From: Paraplanobispora siamensis
GTDB taxonomy: Bacteria > Actinomycetota > Actinomycetes > Streptosporangiales > Streptosporangiaceae
NCBI RefSeq assembly: GCF_016863175.1
Contig: NZ_BOOJ01000058.1
Location: 62,001 to 126,000, forward strand
Direction of reading: 5' to 3'
DNA: 64,000 nt
Shown: in pieces, positions 1 through 8,887 of the stretch
How positions within the stretch are numbered: the stretch's first letter is position 1
Layout of the letters: each line of letters opens with the position of its first letter
The notes under the pieces: model-generated
The model's database searches: none
Seen by the model: only the letters and a program-made list of their open reading frames with translations
Told to the model about the DNA's origin: nothing
Made by a program: the position numbers and the translations under genes

Positions 1-442
1 CGCGGCCGTCGGTGCGCAAGGTCAGATCCGGCACGCCGCGGGTGCGCCACCGGGCCTGCACCCGGGGGATCTGGATGTCGGTGGCCGCCACCAGGAACGT
101 GATCGAGGTGGCGCCGGGCAGGGACAGCTCCGGTAGCGACGCGGTGATCTGGGCGAAGGCGTCGGCGGTGAGCTCGTCGAGCGCCCCGGCCGCGGCGGCC
201 GTCGCGGCCAGCGTGTCGGCGTAGCGACGGGTCTCGGCCTGAACGGTCAGACGGGTCAGGACGGCGCGCTGGTCCATCGCCTGGGCGCTGGTGCGGTGCT
301 GGGCCTGGTGCAGCGCGGCACCGGCCGCCGCCGAGGCGCCCGCCCCGAGCAGGGTCACCAGCAGCGCCGTCGGCAGCGGCCACGCACGGCCGCTGCGCAA
401 CCACGCCCATCGGCGGCGCGACCTCGCCGTTCCCTCACCCAT
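1..442 (-). CDS. CHASE-type membrane sensor protein (N-terminal part, runs off the window)
   Basis: The frame is open from an ATG at 442 to the left edge, giving about 147 residues. After a basic N-terminus there is one membrane segment (about residues 22-44), then an extracytoplasmic stretch ending in a TSITFLVAATD...VQARWRTRG pattern, as in CHASE ligand-sensing domains. CHASE domains sit at the front of receptor kinases and cyclases, so the unseen C-terminus is probably a signalling output domain; that is inference. Its start overlaps the stop of the upstream kinase gene by 8 bases (ATGGGTGA), so the two are probably translationally coupled and work in the same signalling pathway. Confidence 0.7.
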   Translation of the reverse strand, partial: MGEGTARSRRRWAWLRSGRAWPLPTALLVTLLGAGASAAAGAALHQAQHRTSAQAMDQRAVLTRLTVQAETRRYADTLAATAAAAGALDELTADAFAQITASLPELSLPGATSITFLVAATDIQIPRVQARWRTRGVPDLTLRTDGR

Positions 443-2165
443 GCCGGGGATCGGTTCCGTCGGGCAGCGGGTCGGGCCGGTCGGCGTCCGGGCCTGACGT
501 CCAGATCGGCAGGGTGAGGGTGAAGGTCGAGCCCCGGCCCGGGATCGTGGCCGCGGTGACGGTGCCGCCGTGCGCCTCGGCGATCGCCTTGGTGATGGCC
601 AGCCCCAGCCCGATGCCCTGGATGGCGTTGTCCTCGGCGTAGCGGGTGCGGTAGAAGCGCTCGAACACGTGCGCCAGCTCGTCGGCGTCGATGCCGGCCC
701 CGTGATCGATGACCGTGATCGTCGCCTTCGGGCCGTCGGCCGAGGCGTGCACGGTGATCGGCGTACCGGCGGCCGAGAACTTGACCGCGTTCGACAACAG
801 CGCGCCGACCGCCCGCACCAGCAGATCCCGGTCGCCGGCGAGCGGAGCGAGGCCGGGGTCGACGAGCACCCGGAAGCTGTGCCCGCTGTCGCGGGCTCCG
901 ACGCCGGTGACGCGCACCGCCTGCTCGACGACCTCGCCGACCGGCACCGGTACCGCCGTGATGTCCAGCCGGTCGGCGCTCAGGGTGTTGATCGCCAGCA
1001 GGTCCTCGACCAGGTGCTGCAGCCGTACCGTGTTACGGATCATCGCCTCCAGCATCTTGCGGCCCGGCGGCGAGGCCTGCACCACCCCGGCCTCGGCGTC
1101 CGTCACGACCTCCAGGTAACCGATCATCGAGGCCAGCGGCGTGCGCAGCTCGTGGGAGACGGTGGCCAGGAAGGCGTCCTTCACCGTGTCCAGCTCCTTC
1201 AGGCGCGCCACGGTGGCCTGCTCGGCCTCATAGGCCTGGCGCAGCGCCTGCTGGGCGTGGTGCCGGTCGGTGATGTCATGGATGAACGCGTGGAAGGCCC
1301 ACGTGCCGTCCTCATGGGTGGCCCACACCACGATCTCGATGGGGAACTCGCTGCCGTCGGGCCGCGCGCCGGCCAGTTCCAGACGCCGGCCGAGCACGTT
1401 CGACTTCCCGGTGGCCAGGAACCGGGCCCGGCCGGCCTGATCGGCGCTGCGGTAGCGCTCGGGCACGATCGCCTCGTGTACCAGCCGGCCCAGCACCTGA
1501 GCGCGGGACCGGCCGAACATGCGCGCCGCCGCGGCGTTCCACTCGGTGATGCGCCCGGTCGCGTCGGTGGAGACGAAGCCCTCCACCGAGGTGTCGATGA
1601 CCTGCCGCAACCGGTCACGGCCGGCCTGGACGGTGACCTGGACGTTGCGCCGGTCGACGATGCGGCCGAGCTGATGACCGAGGCTGGCCATCACCCGCAG
1701 CAGCAGCTCGTCGGGCGCGGCCGACCGGACGGAGAAGAACTCCAGCACCGCCGCGACCCCGTCGGCGGCCACGATCGGGACGGCGAACGCGGCCCTCACC
1801 TCCGGCGGCCGGCCCCGCCGGGCGCGGACGAACACCGCGTCGGCGGTGACATCATGCGACCAGACCGGCTGCCCGGTGGCCACGACCCGGCCGACGATGT
1901 CGACGCCGGGCGCGAAGCGGGTCACGGCGCTGATCTCGTGCAACGCCGGAAAATCCTCGATCGGTCCCGCCCAGAGGCCCGAGGAGACGAAGTCCCCGCC
2001 GTCGTCGGCCGGCACGCACAGATGCCCGAGCGGCCAGCCGGTCGCCTCGCGCACCGCGTCCAGCACCGTGCGCGCCGCCTCCCCCAGATCGTCGCCGCTC
2101 ACGGCCACGGCCGTGACGGTGTCCAGGAGCCTGACCAGCGCCGCCTCCCGCTGCGTGCTCGCCAC
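435..2165 (-). CDS. GAF-PAS sensor histidine kinase
   Basis: 576 residues with no clear membrane segment, so probably a cytoplasmic sensor. An N-terminal GAF domain (about 10-165) is followed by a PAS domain (about 185-300), a HisKA dimerisation domain with SHELRTP (His338 is the expected phosphorylation site) and a HATPase domain with LLSNAVKF N-box, DHGAGID G1 box and GLGLAI G2 box. No receiver domain or partner regulator is adjacent. It overlaps the following CHASE-protein gene by 8 bases, suggesting the pair form one signalling unit. The upstream spacer holds an inverted repeat (2196-2246). The signal sensed cannot be inferred. Confidence 0.93.
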   Translation of the reverse strand: MASTQREAALVRLLDTVTAVAVSGDDLGEAARTVLDAVREATGWPLGHLCVPADDGGDFVSSGLWAGPIEDFPALHEISAVTRFAPGVDIVGRVVATGQPVWSHDVTADAVFVRARRGRPPEVRAAFAVPIVAADGVAAVLEFFSVRSAAPDELLLRVMASLGHQLGRIVDRRNVQVTVQAGRDRLRQVIDTSVEGFVSTDATGRITEWNAAAARMFGRSRAQVLGRLVHEAIVPERYRSADQAGRARFLATGKSNVLGRRLELAGARPDGSEFPIEIVVWATHEDGTWAFHAFIHDITDRHHAQQALRQAYEAEQATVARLKELDTVKDAFLATVSHELRTPLASMIGYLEVVTDAEAGVVQASPPGRKMLEAMIRNTVRLQHLVEDLLAINTLSADRLDITAVPVPVGEVVEQAVRVTGVGARDSGHSFRVLVDPGLAPLAGDRDLLVRAVGALLSNAVKFSAAGTPITVHASADGPKATITVIDHGAGIDADELAHVFERFYRTRYAEDNAIQGIGLGLAITKAIAEAHGGTVTAATIPGRGSTFTLTLPIWTSGPDADRPDPLPDGTDPRHG

Positions 2166-2195
2166 CGCGCTCGTCCCTCCTTCATCACGACGCGT

Positions 2196-2246
2196 TCACT
2201 CAGTCGACGCGACCACTCCTGCCTCCAACCGAGAGTAACTGAGTGA
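2196..2246. promoter_or_regulatory. inverted repeat upstream of the histidine kinase
   Basis: Nine-base arms TCACTCAGT (2196-2204) and ACTGAGTGA (2238-2246) are exact reverse complements, centred about 55 bases before the kinase start at 2165. They could be two halves of an operator or a leader stem. No regulator is identified. Confidence 0.4.
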
Positions 2247-2380
2247 TTTCTTTCCGATGTGCCGCGGGGCCGTCATCGCCGTGTCGCTTCACCCCGGCCG
2301 AGCGAATCGAGCGGGAGAAATCACTGATCGAGCAGACCCGCTGAAGGCTCCGCCGCTCAGACGGATCTACGGCGGGCGCC

Positions 2381-2394
2381 ATGACTTTTGTCAT
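2381..2394. promoter_or_regulatory. 14-bp inverted repeat ATGAC-TTTT-GTCAT
   Basis: A perfect five-base inverted repeat around TTTT lies 60 bases before the start of the small membrane protein gene at 2454. The spacing fits a LuxR/NarL-type response-regulator operator or an activator site at a promoter. The rest of the 2166-2453 spacer shows nothing else clear. Confidence 0.45.
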
Positions 2395-2453
2395 CCGCCC
2401 CTGGTGATTTCGACATCTACATCGGACCCACCCTCCTTCGCGAAGATCGAACC

Positions 2454-2660
2454 ATGACGAACACCGCGAAGAACTCCAGCGAGAACACGGCGAAGAACAC
2501 CGCCCCCAACTGGAGCATCGGCATGGCCGCCGGTCTCGCGATCGGCATGGGCCTGGGCGTCACCCTCCACAACTTCCTGCTGGGGCTCGCGCTGACGCTG
2601 TGCCTCGGCACGGCCCTGGCCTACGCCCACCCCGTGAAGGACGCCGGGGACCGGCGGTAA
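2454..2660 (+). CDS. small two-helix membrane protein
   Basis: 68 residues from ATG 2454. The polar N-terminus (MTNTAKNSSENTAKN) is rich in Asn, Thr and Lys, and is followed by two hydrophobic segments of about 20 residues (roughly 18-36 and 38-57) with glycine-rich faces. An in-frame TTG at 2388 would add 22 residues but would run through the ATGAC-TTTT-GTCAT motif, so the ATG is preferred. I do not recognise a family. The two-helix hairpin suggests a small membrane-associated protein controlled through the upstream inverted repeat. Confidence 0.6.
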   Translation: MTNTAKNSSENTAKNTAPNWSIGMAAGLAIGMGLGVTLHNFLLGLALTLCLGTALAYAHPVKDAGDRR

Positions 2661-2764
2661 CTCCGCGCCCGGACGGCCGAGCCGGAGGCGGGCGCCCGAG
2701 GCCCGGTATCCGTCCCCGGCCGGGCGGTGCGCGAGTGGAGACGGTGACCCGTACGGTCGGACGC

Positions 2765-3802
2765 ATGAGCATCGACGATCGGAGGGCCGGCTCCACGGAG
2801 CGGCGCCCGGGCCGCATCGGCCGGGGGCGCCGGGACGGTGAGGCGGCGGGCCGGACGCTCTGGACGCGCGGGCGGGTCCTCGCCTCGATCGCCGTACTGG
2901 TGAGCGCGCTGATGGCCTTCCACGGCGTCGTGCCCAACACCGTGGGCAATCTCGGCAGCCTGCTGGAGACCTTCCTCCCCTGGGCCGGTCTGGCCGTTCC
3001 GGTGCTGATGGCGGCGGCGTCGCTGCGTCGCTCGGCCCTTGCGACGGTGTCCCTGGTGCTGCCCGCGGCGGTCTGGGCCGCCCTCTTCGGCGAGCGGATC
3101 TTCCCGGCCGATCGTGGGACGGCTCACGACCTGACCGTCGTGCAGCACAACGTCGACGACGAGAACCCCGATCCCGGGGGAACCGCGCGAGCCCTGGCCC
3201 GGGCCGGAGCGGATCTCATCGCGCTGGAGGAGCTGACGCCCGAGGCCCTGCCCGTCTACGAGGCCGTGCTCGCCCCCGACCATCCCCACCACGCGGTCGT
3301 GGGCACCGTCGGGCTCTGGTCCCGCCATCCCCTGGTGGACTCGCGGCCGGTGGACATCAGGCCGGCGGGGGTCGGGGGAGACTGGAACCGGGGGATGCGC
3401 GCTACCGCGCGGACGCCGTTCGGTGATATGGCGGTGTACGTCGCCCATCTGCCCTCGGTCCGTCTCCGGCTGCCGGACGGCTTCGGTTCCGCCTGGAGGG
3501 ACGAGAGCGCCGCCGCGCTGGGCGCGGCCGTCGCCGCAGAAGAGCTGGACGGGATCGTTCTGCTGGGTGATCTCAACGGCACCCTCGACGACCGCGGGCT
3601 GGCTCCGATCACCTCCCGGATGGTCCCGGCGCAGGAGGGTTTCGGCTTCAGCTGGCCCGCTGCCTGGCCCGTCGCCCGCATCGACCACGTCATGACCCGC
3701 GGGGCGGTTCCCGTCAGCACCTGGACCCTGCCCGCCACCGGCAGCGACCACCTGCCGGTGGCCGCCCGCATCAGGCGGGGGGCGCCTGAACCAGGCGGGT
3801 GA
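2765..3802 (+). CDS. VanJ-like membrane endonuclease/exonuclease/phosphatase-family protein
   Basis: 345 residues from ATG 2765. After a basic N-terminal region there are three membrane segments (about 37-57, 64-82, 85-101), then a C-terminal EEP-fold catalytic domain. Its motifs are VVQHNV, ALEELT (metal-binding Glu), GDLNG, RIDHV and the closing GSDHLPV. This architecture, with the active site probably outside the membrane, matches the VanJ group linked to teicoplanin resistance in streptomycetes; the actual substrate here is unknown. No van genes are nearby. No strong ribosome-binding site precedes the ATG, so the start is moderately certain. Confidence 0.85.
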   Translation: MSIDDRRAGSTERRPGRIGRGRRDGEAAGRTLWTRGRVLASIAVLVSALMAFHGVVPNTVGNLGSLLETFLPWAGLAVPVLMAAASLRRSALATVSLVLPAAVWAALFGERIFPADRGTAHDLTVVQHNVDDENPDPGGTARALARAGADLIALEELTPEALPVYEAVLAPDHPHHAVVGTVGLWSRHPLVDSRPVDIRPAGVGGDWNRGMRATARTPFGDMAVYVAHLPSVRLRLPDGFGSAWRDESAAALGAAVAAEELDGIVLLGDLNGTLDDRGLAPITSRMVPAQEGFGFSWPAAWPVARIDHVMTRGAVPVSTWTLPATGSDHLPVAARIRRGAPEPGG

Positions 3803-3926
3803 GGCGGCGGCCGGTGGTCGGCGGGCCTGTCCGGACATGGCCGGTACGGCCCGCAGCGCCGTACCCGGTCGTCTACCTTCATCTGCCGGTCATCTCCGGG
3901 TAAGTGACCGGCCATGGAATCACGTG

Positions 3927-5495
3927 ATGATGCGCCTCATGCGTAACACGACCCTCGCCCGAGCGACCGCGGCCGCGGTCGGCGGGCTGATCCTCCTGCC
4001 CGCCGCCATCACCGGCCCCGCCGCGGCCGAGTCCGGCAACCGGGACATCGAGCTGGCCTTCCTCGGCCGTCACACCACCGGAATCGTCGCCTCGGGCGCC
4101 TCGGAGATCACCGCCTACGACGCGCGCACCCGGAGGGTCTTCGTCGTGAACGCGCAGGCGGGCACCGTCGACGTGCTCGACATCCGCGACCCCCGCGCCC
4201 CTCGCAAGGTCGCCACCCTGGCCACCCCGGGAGCCAACAGCGTCGCGGTCCGCGACGGCCTGGTCGCCGTGGCCCAGCAGGCCGCCGTCAAAACCGAGCC
4301 CGGCACCGTGGCCTTCTTCAGCGCCAGGACCGGCAAGAAGCTCAAGGAGGTGGCCGTCGGGGCGCTGCCCGACATGGTGACCTTCACCCCGGACGGCCGC
4401 CGGGTGGTCGTCGCCAACGAGGGCGAGGCGGAGTCCTACTGCGAGGGGAAGGCGGCCGACCCCGAGGGTTCGGTCAGCGTCATCGACGTGCGCCGCTGGA
4501 CGGTGCGGACCGCGGGCTTCGCCGCCTTCGACGCCGCCCGGCTGCGCGCCGAGGGCGTGCGGATCTCCGGGCCGGGCGCGACGGCCGCCCAGGACCTGGA
4601 GCCGGAGTACGTCACGGTGGACGGGGACACCGCCTACGTCACCCTCCAGGAGAACAACGCGCTCGCGATCGTGGACCTGAACCGGGCCAAGGTCCGCGAC
4701 GTCGTCCCGCTCGGCCTCAAGGACTGGTCGAAGAGCGGCATGGACGCCTCCGACAAGGACGGCAGGACCGACATCCGGTCCCGGCCGGTCAAGGGCATGT
4801 ACCAGCCCGACGCCGTCGCGCACTTCCGCGACCGGGGACGGACCTATCTCGTCACCGCCAACGAGGGCGACGGCCGGGAGTGGGACTGCCACGCCGACGA
4901 GGTCCGGGTGAAGTCGCTGAACCTGTCGGCCGCGGCCTTCCCCGACGCCGCCACGCTGAAGCAGGACACCGAGCTCGGCCGCCTGAACGTCGCCGCGGAC
5001 TCACCCAAGGACGCGAGCGGCGCCTACACCGAACTGCACGCCTTCGGCGCCCGCTCGATCTCGATCCGCACCGCCTCCGGTCAGCTGGTGTGGGACTCGG
5101 GCGACGGGCTGGAGCGGCTGATCGCCCAGCGGCTGCCCGGGCAGTTCAACGCCGACAACGAGGAGAACGGCTCCGCCGACAGCCGCAGCGACAACAAGGG
5201 ACCCGAGCCCGAAGGCGTCACCGTCGGCGAGGTGCGCGGCCGTACCTACGCCTTCGCGGGGCTGGAGCGCGTCGGCGGGGTCGTCGCCTACGACGTGAGC
5301 GACCCGCGCGCGCCGCGCCTGGCCGGCTACGTCAACACCCGCGACTTCGCCGGCTCGGTCGAGGACGGGACCGCCGGGGACGTCGGTCCCGAGGGCGTGC
5401 TGTTCATCGCCGCCGCGCAGAGCCCGACCCGCCGCCCGCTGCTGGTGGTCGGCAACGAGATCAGCGGCACCACCGCGATCTACGAGATCCGCTGA
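3927..5495 (+). CDS. secreted choice-of-anchor I family beta-propeller-like protein
   Basis: 522 residues. An N-terminal signal peptide (basic MMRLMRNTTLARA, hydrophobic core, cleavage near ITGPAAAES) precedes repeated YVTN/beta-propeller-like strands: VFVVNAQAGTVDVLDI, VAFFSARTGKKL and AYVTLQENNALAIVDL. The phrases NEGDGRE and DNKGPEPEGV are typical of the choice-of-anchor I domain, often seen in exported proteins near phosphatases. The role is uncertain: an extracellular, possibly phosphate-related protein. ATG 3927 is chosen because a GGAA lies about 8 bases before it; the Met at 3939 is an alternative. A GC hairpin (5519-5540) follows the stop. Confidence 0.85.
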   Translation: MMRLMRNTTLARATAAAVGGLILLPAAITGPAAAESGNRDIELAFLGRHTTGIVASGASEITAYDARTRRVFVVNAQAGTVDVLDIRDPRAPRKVATLATPGANSVAVRDGLVAVAQQAAVKTEPGTVAFFSARTGKKLKEVAVGALPDMVTFTPDGRRVVVANEGEAESYCEGKAADPEGSVSVIDVRRWTVRTAGFAAFDAARLRAEGVRISGPGATAAQDLEPEYVTVDGDTAYVTLQENNALAIVDLNRAKVRDVVPLGLKDWSKSGMDASDKDGRTDIRSRPVKGMYQPDAVAHFRDRGRTYLVTANEGDGREWDCHADEVRVKSLNLSAAAFPDAATLKQDTELGRLNVAADSPKDASGAYTELHAFGARSISIRTASGQLVWDSGDGLERLIAQRLPGQFNADNEENGSADSRSDNKGPEPEGVTVGEVRGRTYAFAGLERVGGVVAYDVSDPRAPRLAGYVNTRDFAGSVEDGTAGDVGPEGVLFIAAAQSPTRRPLLVVGNEISGTTAIYEIR

Positions 5496-5518
5496 CCCCG
5501 GCCGTCCGCTGATCCCGG

Positions 5519-5540
5519 CCGCCGGTGAGCACACCGGCGG
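5519..5540. terminator. GC hairpin terminator
   Basis: Perfect 9-bp stem CCGCCGGTG / CACCGGCGG with a four-base loop, 24 bases after the choice-of-anchor I stop and before the convergent MFS gene end. It has no U-tract, as is usual for actinomycete terminators. Confidence 0.65.
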
Positions 5541-5599
5541 TCGGTTCGCGTTCGAGGATTCCACCCCGGCCCCGGGTGCCGCCGGGGCAGGGCGATCGC

Positions 5600-6808
5600 C
5601 TACCCCGTCCGCCCCGGCGCCTGTTCCCGCTGATCCGCCGCCGCCGTCCTGCGGGCCAGCAGCACCACGCCCACCAGCAGGACCTGCAGCCCGGCCAGCG
5701 TCCAGGTCAGGCCCAGACCCTCGGCCAGCCATCCGACCACGACCGGGCCGAGCAGGATGCCCGCGTACGAGACGGTGGTGAAGCGGGAGACCGCCGTCGC
5801 CACGCTCGCCGGGCCGTACCGCTGCGCGCTGCTGTGCCCCACCGCGCTGAGGATGACCGGGAGCAGGACACTCAGCCCGGCGCCGAGGACGGCGAAGCCG
5901 GCGATCGCGACCGCCGGTGACGGCACGAGCGCCAGCGCGAGCCCGGCGATGGCCAGCAGGCCGCCGCAGAAGACCAGCCGGACCGCCCCGAAACGCCGGT
6001 GCAGCCGGTCCCCGAACAGCCGTCCGGCCGCCTGGAGCGCGGAGAACCCGACGTAGGCGAGCGACGCCACGGCGAGCGTGGCGCCGCGGTCCTCGTGCAG
6101 GTAGACGCCGCTCCAGGTGGACACCGCACCCTCCAGGAGCAGCACCGCGGCCCCCATCACGCCGAACAGCACCACGGCCGGGCTCCACCCGCTCCGCCGG
6201 CCTGCGGCCGGCCGCTCGCCGGCGTCCATCTCCGGCGCCCGGCCGTCGGCCACCGGCATCAGCCACCGGCCGATCACCGCGGCGAACACGACGACCGGTA
6301 CACCCAGCAGCAGGTAGTGCCAGGTGAGCGGCACGTCCCCCTTGACGGCCAGGCTGCCGAGCAGCGACCCGATGATGGACCCCAGGCTCCAGGCGGCGTG
6401 GCAGCCGTTCATCACCGGCCGGTCCAGCGCCCGCTCGACCGCGATCGCCTGCGAGTTCATCGCCACGTCGAGCAGCCCGCCGACCGCACCGAACAGCAGC
6501 AGCGCGGCCAGCAGCGGAACGAAGCCGCCGGAGAGCCCGACCACGGACAACGAGACGGGCAACGCCACCGCGCTCACCCGCGCGACCAGCGAACTGCCGT
6601 ACCGGGCGCTCAACGCGGCGGCGAACTGCATGCCGAGCAGCGCCGCCACGGCGGCGAAGGTCAGCACCACGCCGAGGCGGCCGTCGGTCAGGCCGACGGA
6701 GCTCTTCAGGCTCGGGACGCGGACGTAGTAACTGGCCAGGACCATCCCGTTGACCAGGAAAAGACCGGTGACCGCCCACCTTGGGAGACGAAGATCGCCG
6801 TCCGTCAT
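5600..6808 (-). CDS. MFS transporter
   Basis: 402 residues with about twelve hydrophobic segments in two halves and a hydrophilic central loop (about residues 200-215). The N-half contains LLDVAMNSQAIAVERALDRP followed by NGCHAAWSLGS, a signature I associate with the YbjJ-like MFS group of unknown substrate. It is convergent with the choice-of-anchor I gene and monocistronic. The upstream side (6809-6894) is short and holds no gene. Confidence 0.9.
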   Translation of the reverse strand: MTDGDLRLPRWAVTGLFLVNGMVLASYYVRVPSLKSSVGLTDGRLGVVLTFAAVAALLGMQFAAALSARYGSSLVARVSAVALPVSLSVVGLSGGFVPLLAALLLFGAVGGLLDVAMNSQAIAVERALDRPVMNGCHAAWSLGSIIGSLLGSLAVKGDVPLTWHYLLLGVPVVVFAAVIGRWLMPVADGRAPEMDAGERPAAGRRSGWSPAVVLFGVMGAAVLLLEGAVSTWSGVYLHEDRGATLAVASLAYVGFSALQAAGRLFGDRLHRRFGAVRLVFCGGLLAIAGLALALVPSPAVAIAGFAVLGAGLSVLLPVILSAVGHSSAQRYGPASVATAVSRFTTVSYAGILLGPVVVGWLAEGLGLTWTLAGLQVLLVGVVLLARRTAAADQREQAPGRTG

Positions 6809-6894
6809 GAGCAGCCCGCTACCCCGGGCCGGGCTCGCCTATCCCGCGGTGCCCGGTTATCCGGTGAGCGGGATCGGCCGTGACGCGACCATGA

Positions 6895-7281
6895 CACGGC
6901 GCGGACGGGGCGGGGCCGCGGCCCCTCGACAGTGGATGCCGGAGGCTCCGGCCACCCGGGCAGCTCCTGCTGGAGTGGCCGGCCATCGGGGACTTCGACG
7001 GCGACGGCCGGGACGATCTGGTCTTCCGCGCCGGCCGCCGGATCGAGCTGCTCGCGGGGGGTCTGCCCGATCGGCGGGAGATCGGCCCGTTCGCCTGTCC
7101 CGGGCACGACTACTACGCGGCGACGCCGGTGCGGGCCGGTGACTATGACCGGGATGGAGGCGCCGAGGCGCTGATCGACTGCTGGGCGGACTATGACTTC
7201 GAGCCGGGTCCGCACCGCTGGTGGGTATGGGATGCCGACGCTCCGCCGGCCGGCTTCGACGCCTCCGGGTTCGTCTCCTGA
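6895..7281 (+). pseudogene. remnant of a VCBS/FG-GAP repeat protein
   Basis: One frame is open from 6895 (after TGA 6892-6894) to TGA 7279-7281 with no ATG, GTG or TTG until about 7129. Its product contains IGDFDGDGRDDLVF and then AGDYDRDGGAEALI, two calcium-binding DxDxDG repeats typical of FG-GAP/VCBS proteins, and ends WWVWDADAPPAGFDASGFVS. With no start, signal peptide or repeats before them, this looks like the C-terminal relic of a larger exported repeat protein. An upstream frameshift is possible because a neighbouring frame (from 6932) reads DAGGSGHPG before the join. Confidence 0.6.
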
Positions 7282-7353
7282 GGCGTGCGGGCGCGGCCGG
7301 GGGCCGCTCCGCGGTGAAGGGCACGCTCGATCGCGAAGTGATCGAGGTCGCGT

Positions 7354-8733
7354 CTACCGGGATGAATCGATCGGGTGGTTGGCCTTGATCACATCGTGCG
7401 GGTCGTAGGCCTGCTTGATCTGCCGCAGCCTGCGCCGTACGTGATCGGGCTCGAAAGCGATCCCGTGGCCCGGCCGTTCGGTGAAGTTGCGGTAGGAGGT
7501 GCGGGCGCGCCACGGGGCCAGCACTCTGTCGATCACGTCGAGGGCGGTGTGCACGGCCGCCGCGGAGGCGGCGTCGACGGTGATGCCCCCGGAGAACACG
7601 GTGAAGGCCGCGTCCAGCGACGACACCGCGCCGCCGGAGCGGGCACCCGGGGCGAGCGCGCCACCGAGGTGACGGGCCTCGATCGTCAGGAGAGGGACGT
7701 CGGCTCCGGGGCCGGCCACCGCGAGCAGCGCGGCCAGGGTCTCGTCGGACAGCTCGGTCAGCTGGAAGCCGTCCCCCGCGGCCGGGGTGGGGCCGGGCGG
7801 GTCGAGATGCAGCATGTCGAGCGCGGCGGCCGGGGTGGGCGCGAAGGTGTCGAGTTCGGGAGCGAGTTCGCGCAGCGGCGCCAGCAGCGCGTCGGCCGCC
7901 TCCCGGTCGAGCTGGGCCACCGCCTCGACCGCCACCAGGCTGCGGCCCCGGAACGGCTGCGGGATCTCCTGCAACGGCGGGAAGCGCAGCAACCGGCCGA
8001 GGGAGGTGACCGAGTCCGGCACGGTGGCGGTCCAGTCGCGCCACCGCTTCAGCACCTCCTCGGCCCGTTCCAGCGGCCAGTACATCGCGCCCGCGTACAC
8101 CTCGGTGATGGGGAACAGGGCGAACTCCAGCTCGGTGATGATCGCGTGCGCGCCCCCGCCGCCGCGGATCGCCCAGAACAGGTCCGGCTCGTGCCAGGCG
8201 TCCACGCGCCGGATGCGCCCGTCGGCGGTCACCACGGTGGCGGCGGTCACGTGGTTGGCGGCCAGGCCGTGGGAGCGGGCGAACCAGGACAGGCCGCCGC
8301 CCAGGGTGTAACCGACCACGCCGACGTCGGAGGCGGTTCCGGCGAGCCCGGCCAGGCCGTGCTTGGCGGCCGCCGCGCTCACCTCCGCCCACACCACCCC
8401 GGCTCCCACGCGGGCCAGTCGTCGCTCGGGGTCGATGTGCACATGCGCCATCTCGAAGGTGCGCAGCAGGATGGTGTCGTCCAGCGGGCCGAGCGGAGCG
8501 GCGTTGTGCCCGCTGCTCTGCGGGGCCACGCGCAGCCCGCAGGCGCGGGCCGTCTCCAGGGTGGCGGCCACGTCCGCGGCGGAGCGGGCCAGCACCACGG
8601 CGGCCGGGCGCTGGTCCACAGCGAGCTGCCAGGCCGAGCGGGCGGCGTCCCAGCCCGGGTCACCGGGCAGGACCAGCGACCCTTCGAGCCGTGGGCGCAG
8701 GGATTGCAGGCCGGGGAGAGGGATGGCGGGCAT
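7354..8733 (-). CDS. FAD-dependent oxidoreductase, berberine-bridge-enzyme-like
   Basis: 459 residues from ATG 8733, with AGAAGGA 7 bases upstream. The N-terminal PCMH-type FAD-binding domain carries SSGHNAAPLG, whose His76 aligns with the histidine that binds FAD covalently in this family, and GYTLGGGLSWFARSHG. The C-terminus has the BBE tail (YRNFTE, then YDPHDVIKANHPI). The second covalent Cys of classical BBEs is not evident, so attachment is probably through His only. Such enzymes oxidise sugars, alkaloids or antibiotic intermediates; the substrate is unknown. It is divergent from the LuxR regulator at 8888, which probably controls it. Confidence 0.92.
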   Translation of the reverse strand: MPAIPLPGLQSLRPRLEGSLVLPGDPGWDAARSAWQLAVDQRPAAVVLARSAADVAATLETARACGLRVAPQSSGHNAAPLGPLDDTILLRTFEMAHVHIDPERRLARVGAGVVWAEVSAAAAKHGLAGLAGTASDVGVVGYTLGGGLSWFARSHGLAANHVTAATVVTADGRIRRVDAWHEPDLFWAIRGGGGAHAIITELEFALFPITEVYAGAMYWPLERAEEVLKRWRDWTATVPDSVTSLGRLLRFPPLQEIPQPFRGRSLVAVEAVAQLDREAADALLAPLRELAPELDTFAPTPAAALDMLHLDPPGPTPAAGDGFQLTELSDETLAALLAVAGPGADVPLLTIEARHLGGALAPGARSGGAVSSLDAAFTVFSGGITVDAASAAAVHTALDVIDRVLAPWRARTSYRNFTERPGHGIAFEPDHVRRRLRQIKQAYDPHDVIKANHPIDSSR

Positions 8734-8887
8734 CGTGGTGTCCTTCTCGATCGGTGATCGTTGTCGTCGTGATCGAGAGTGCCGGGGAACAGGCGGCGGC
8801 CCCATCCCGCCCGGCGGGGGTATCGCGGGGCGCCACCCCCCGCAGATGGGGGATGTGCCGCATGCGACGGCCTGCGATCATGGCGGT

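Noticed and set aside
6857-8392. 511-residue minus-strand ORF
   Set aside because: Arg/Pro/Gly-rich shadow of the BBE-like oxidoreductase in another frame; no domain and no ribosome-binding site.
8836-8852. CCCCC...GGGGG inverted repeat as a firm LuxR operator
   Set aside because: Homopolymer arms arise easily in this GC-rich DNA; kept only as a possibility in the LuxR entry.
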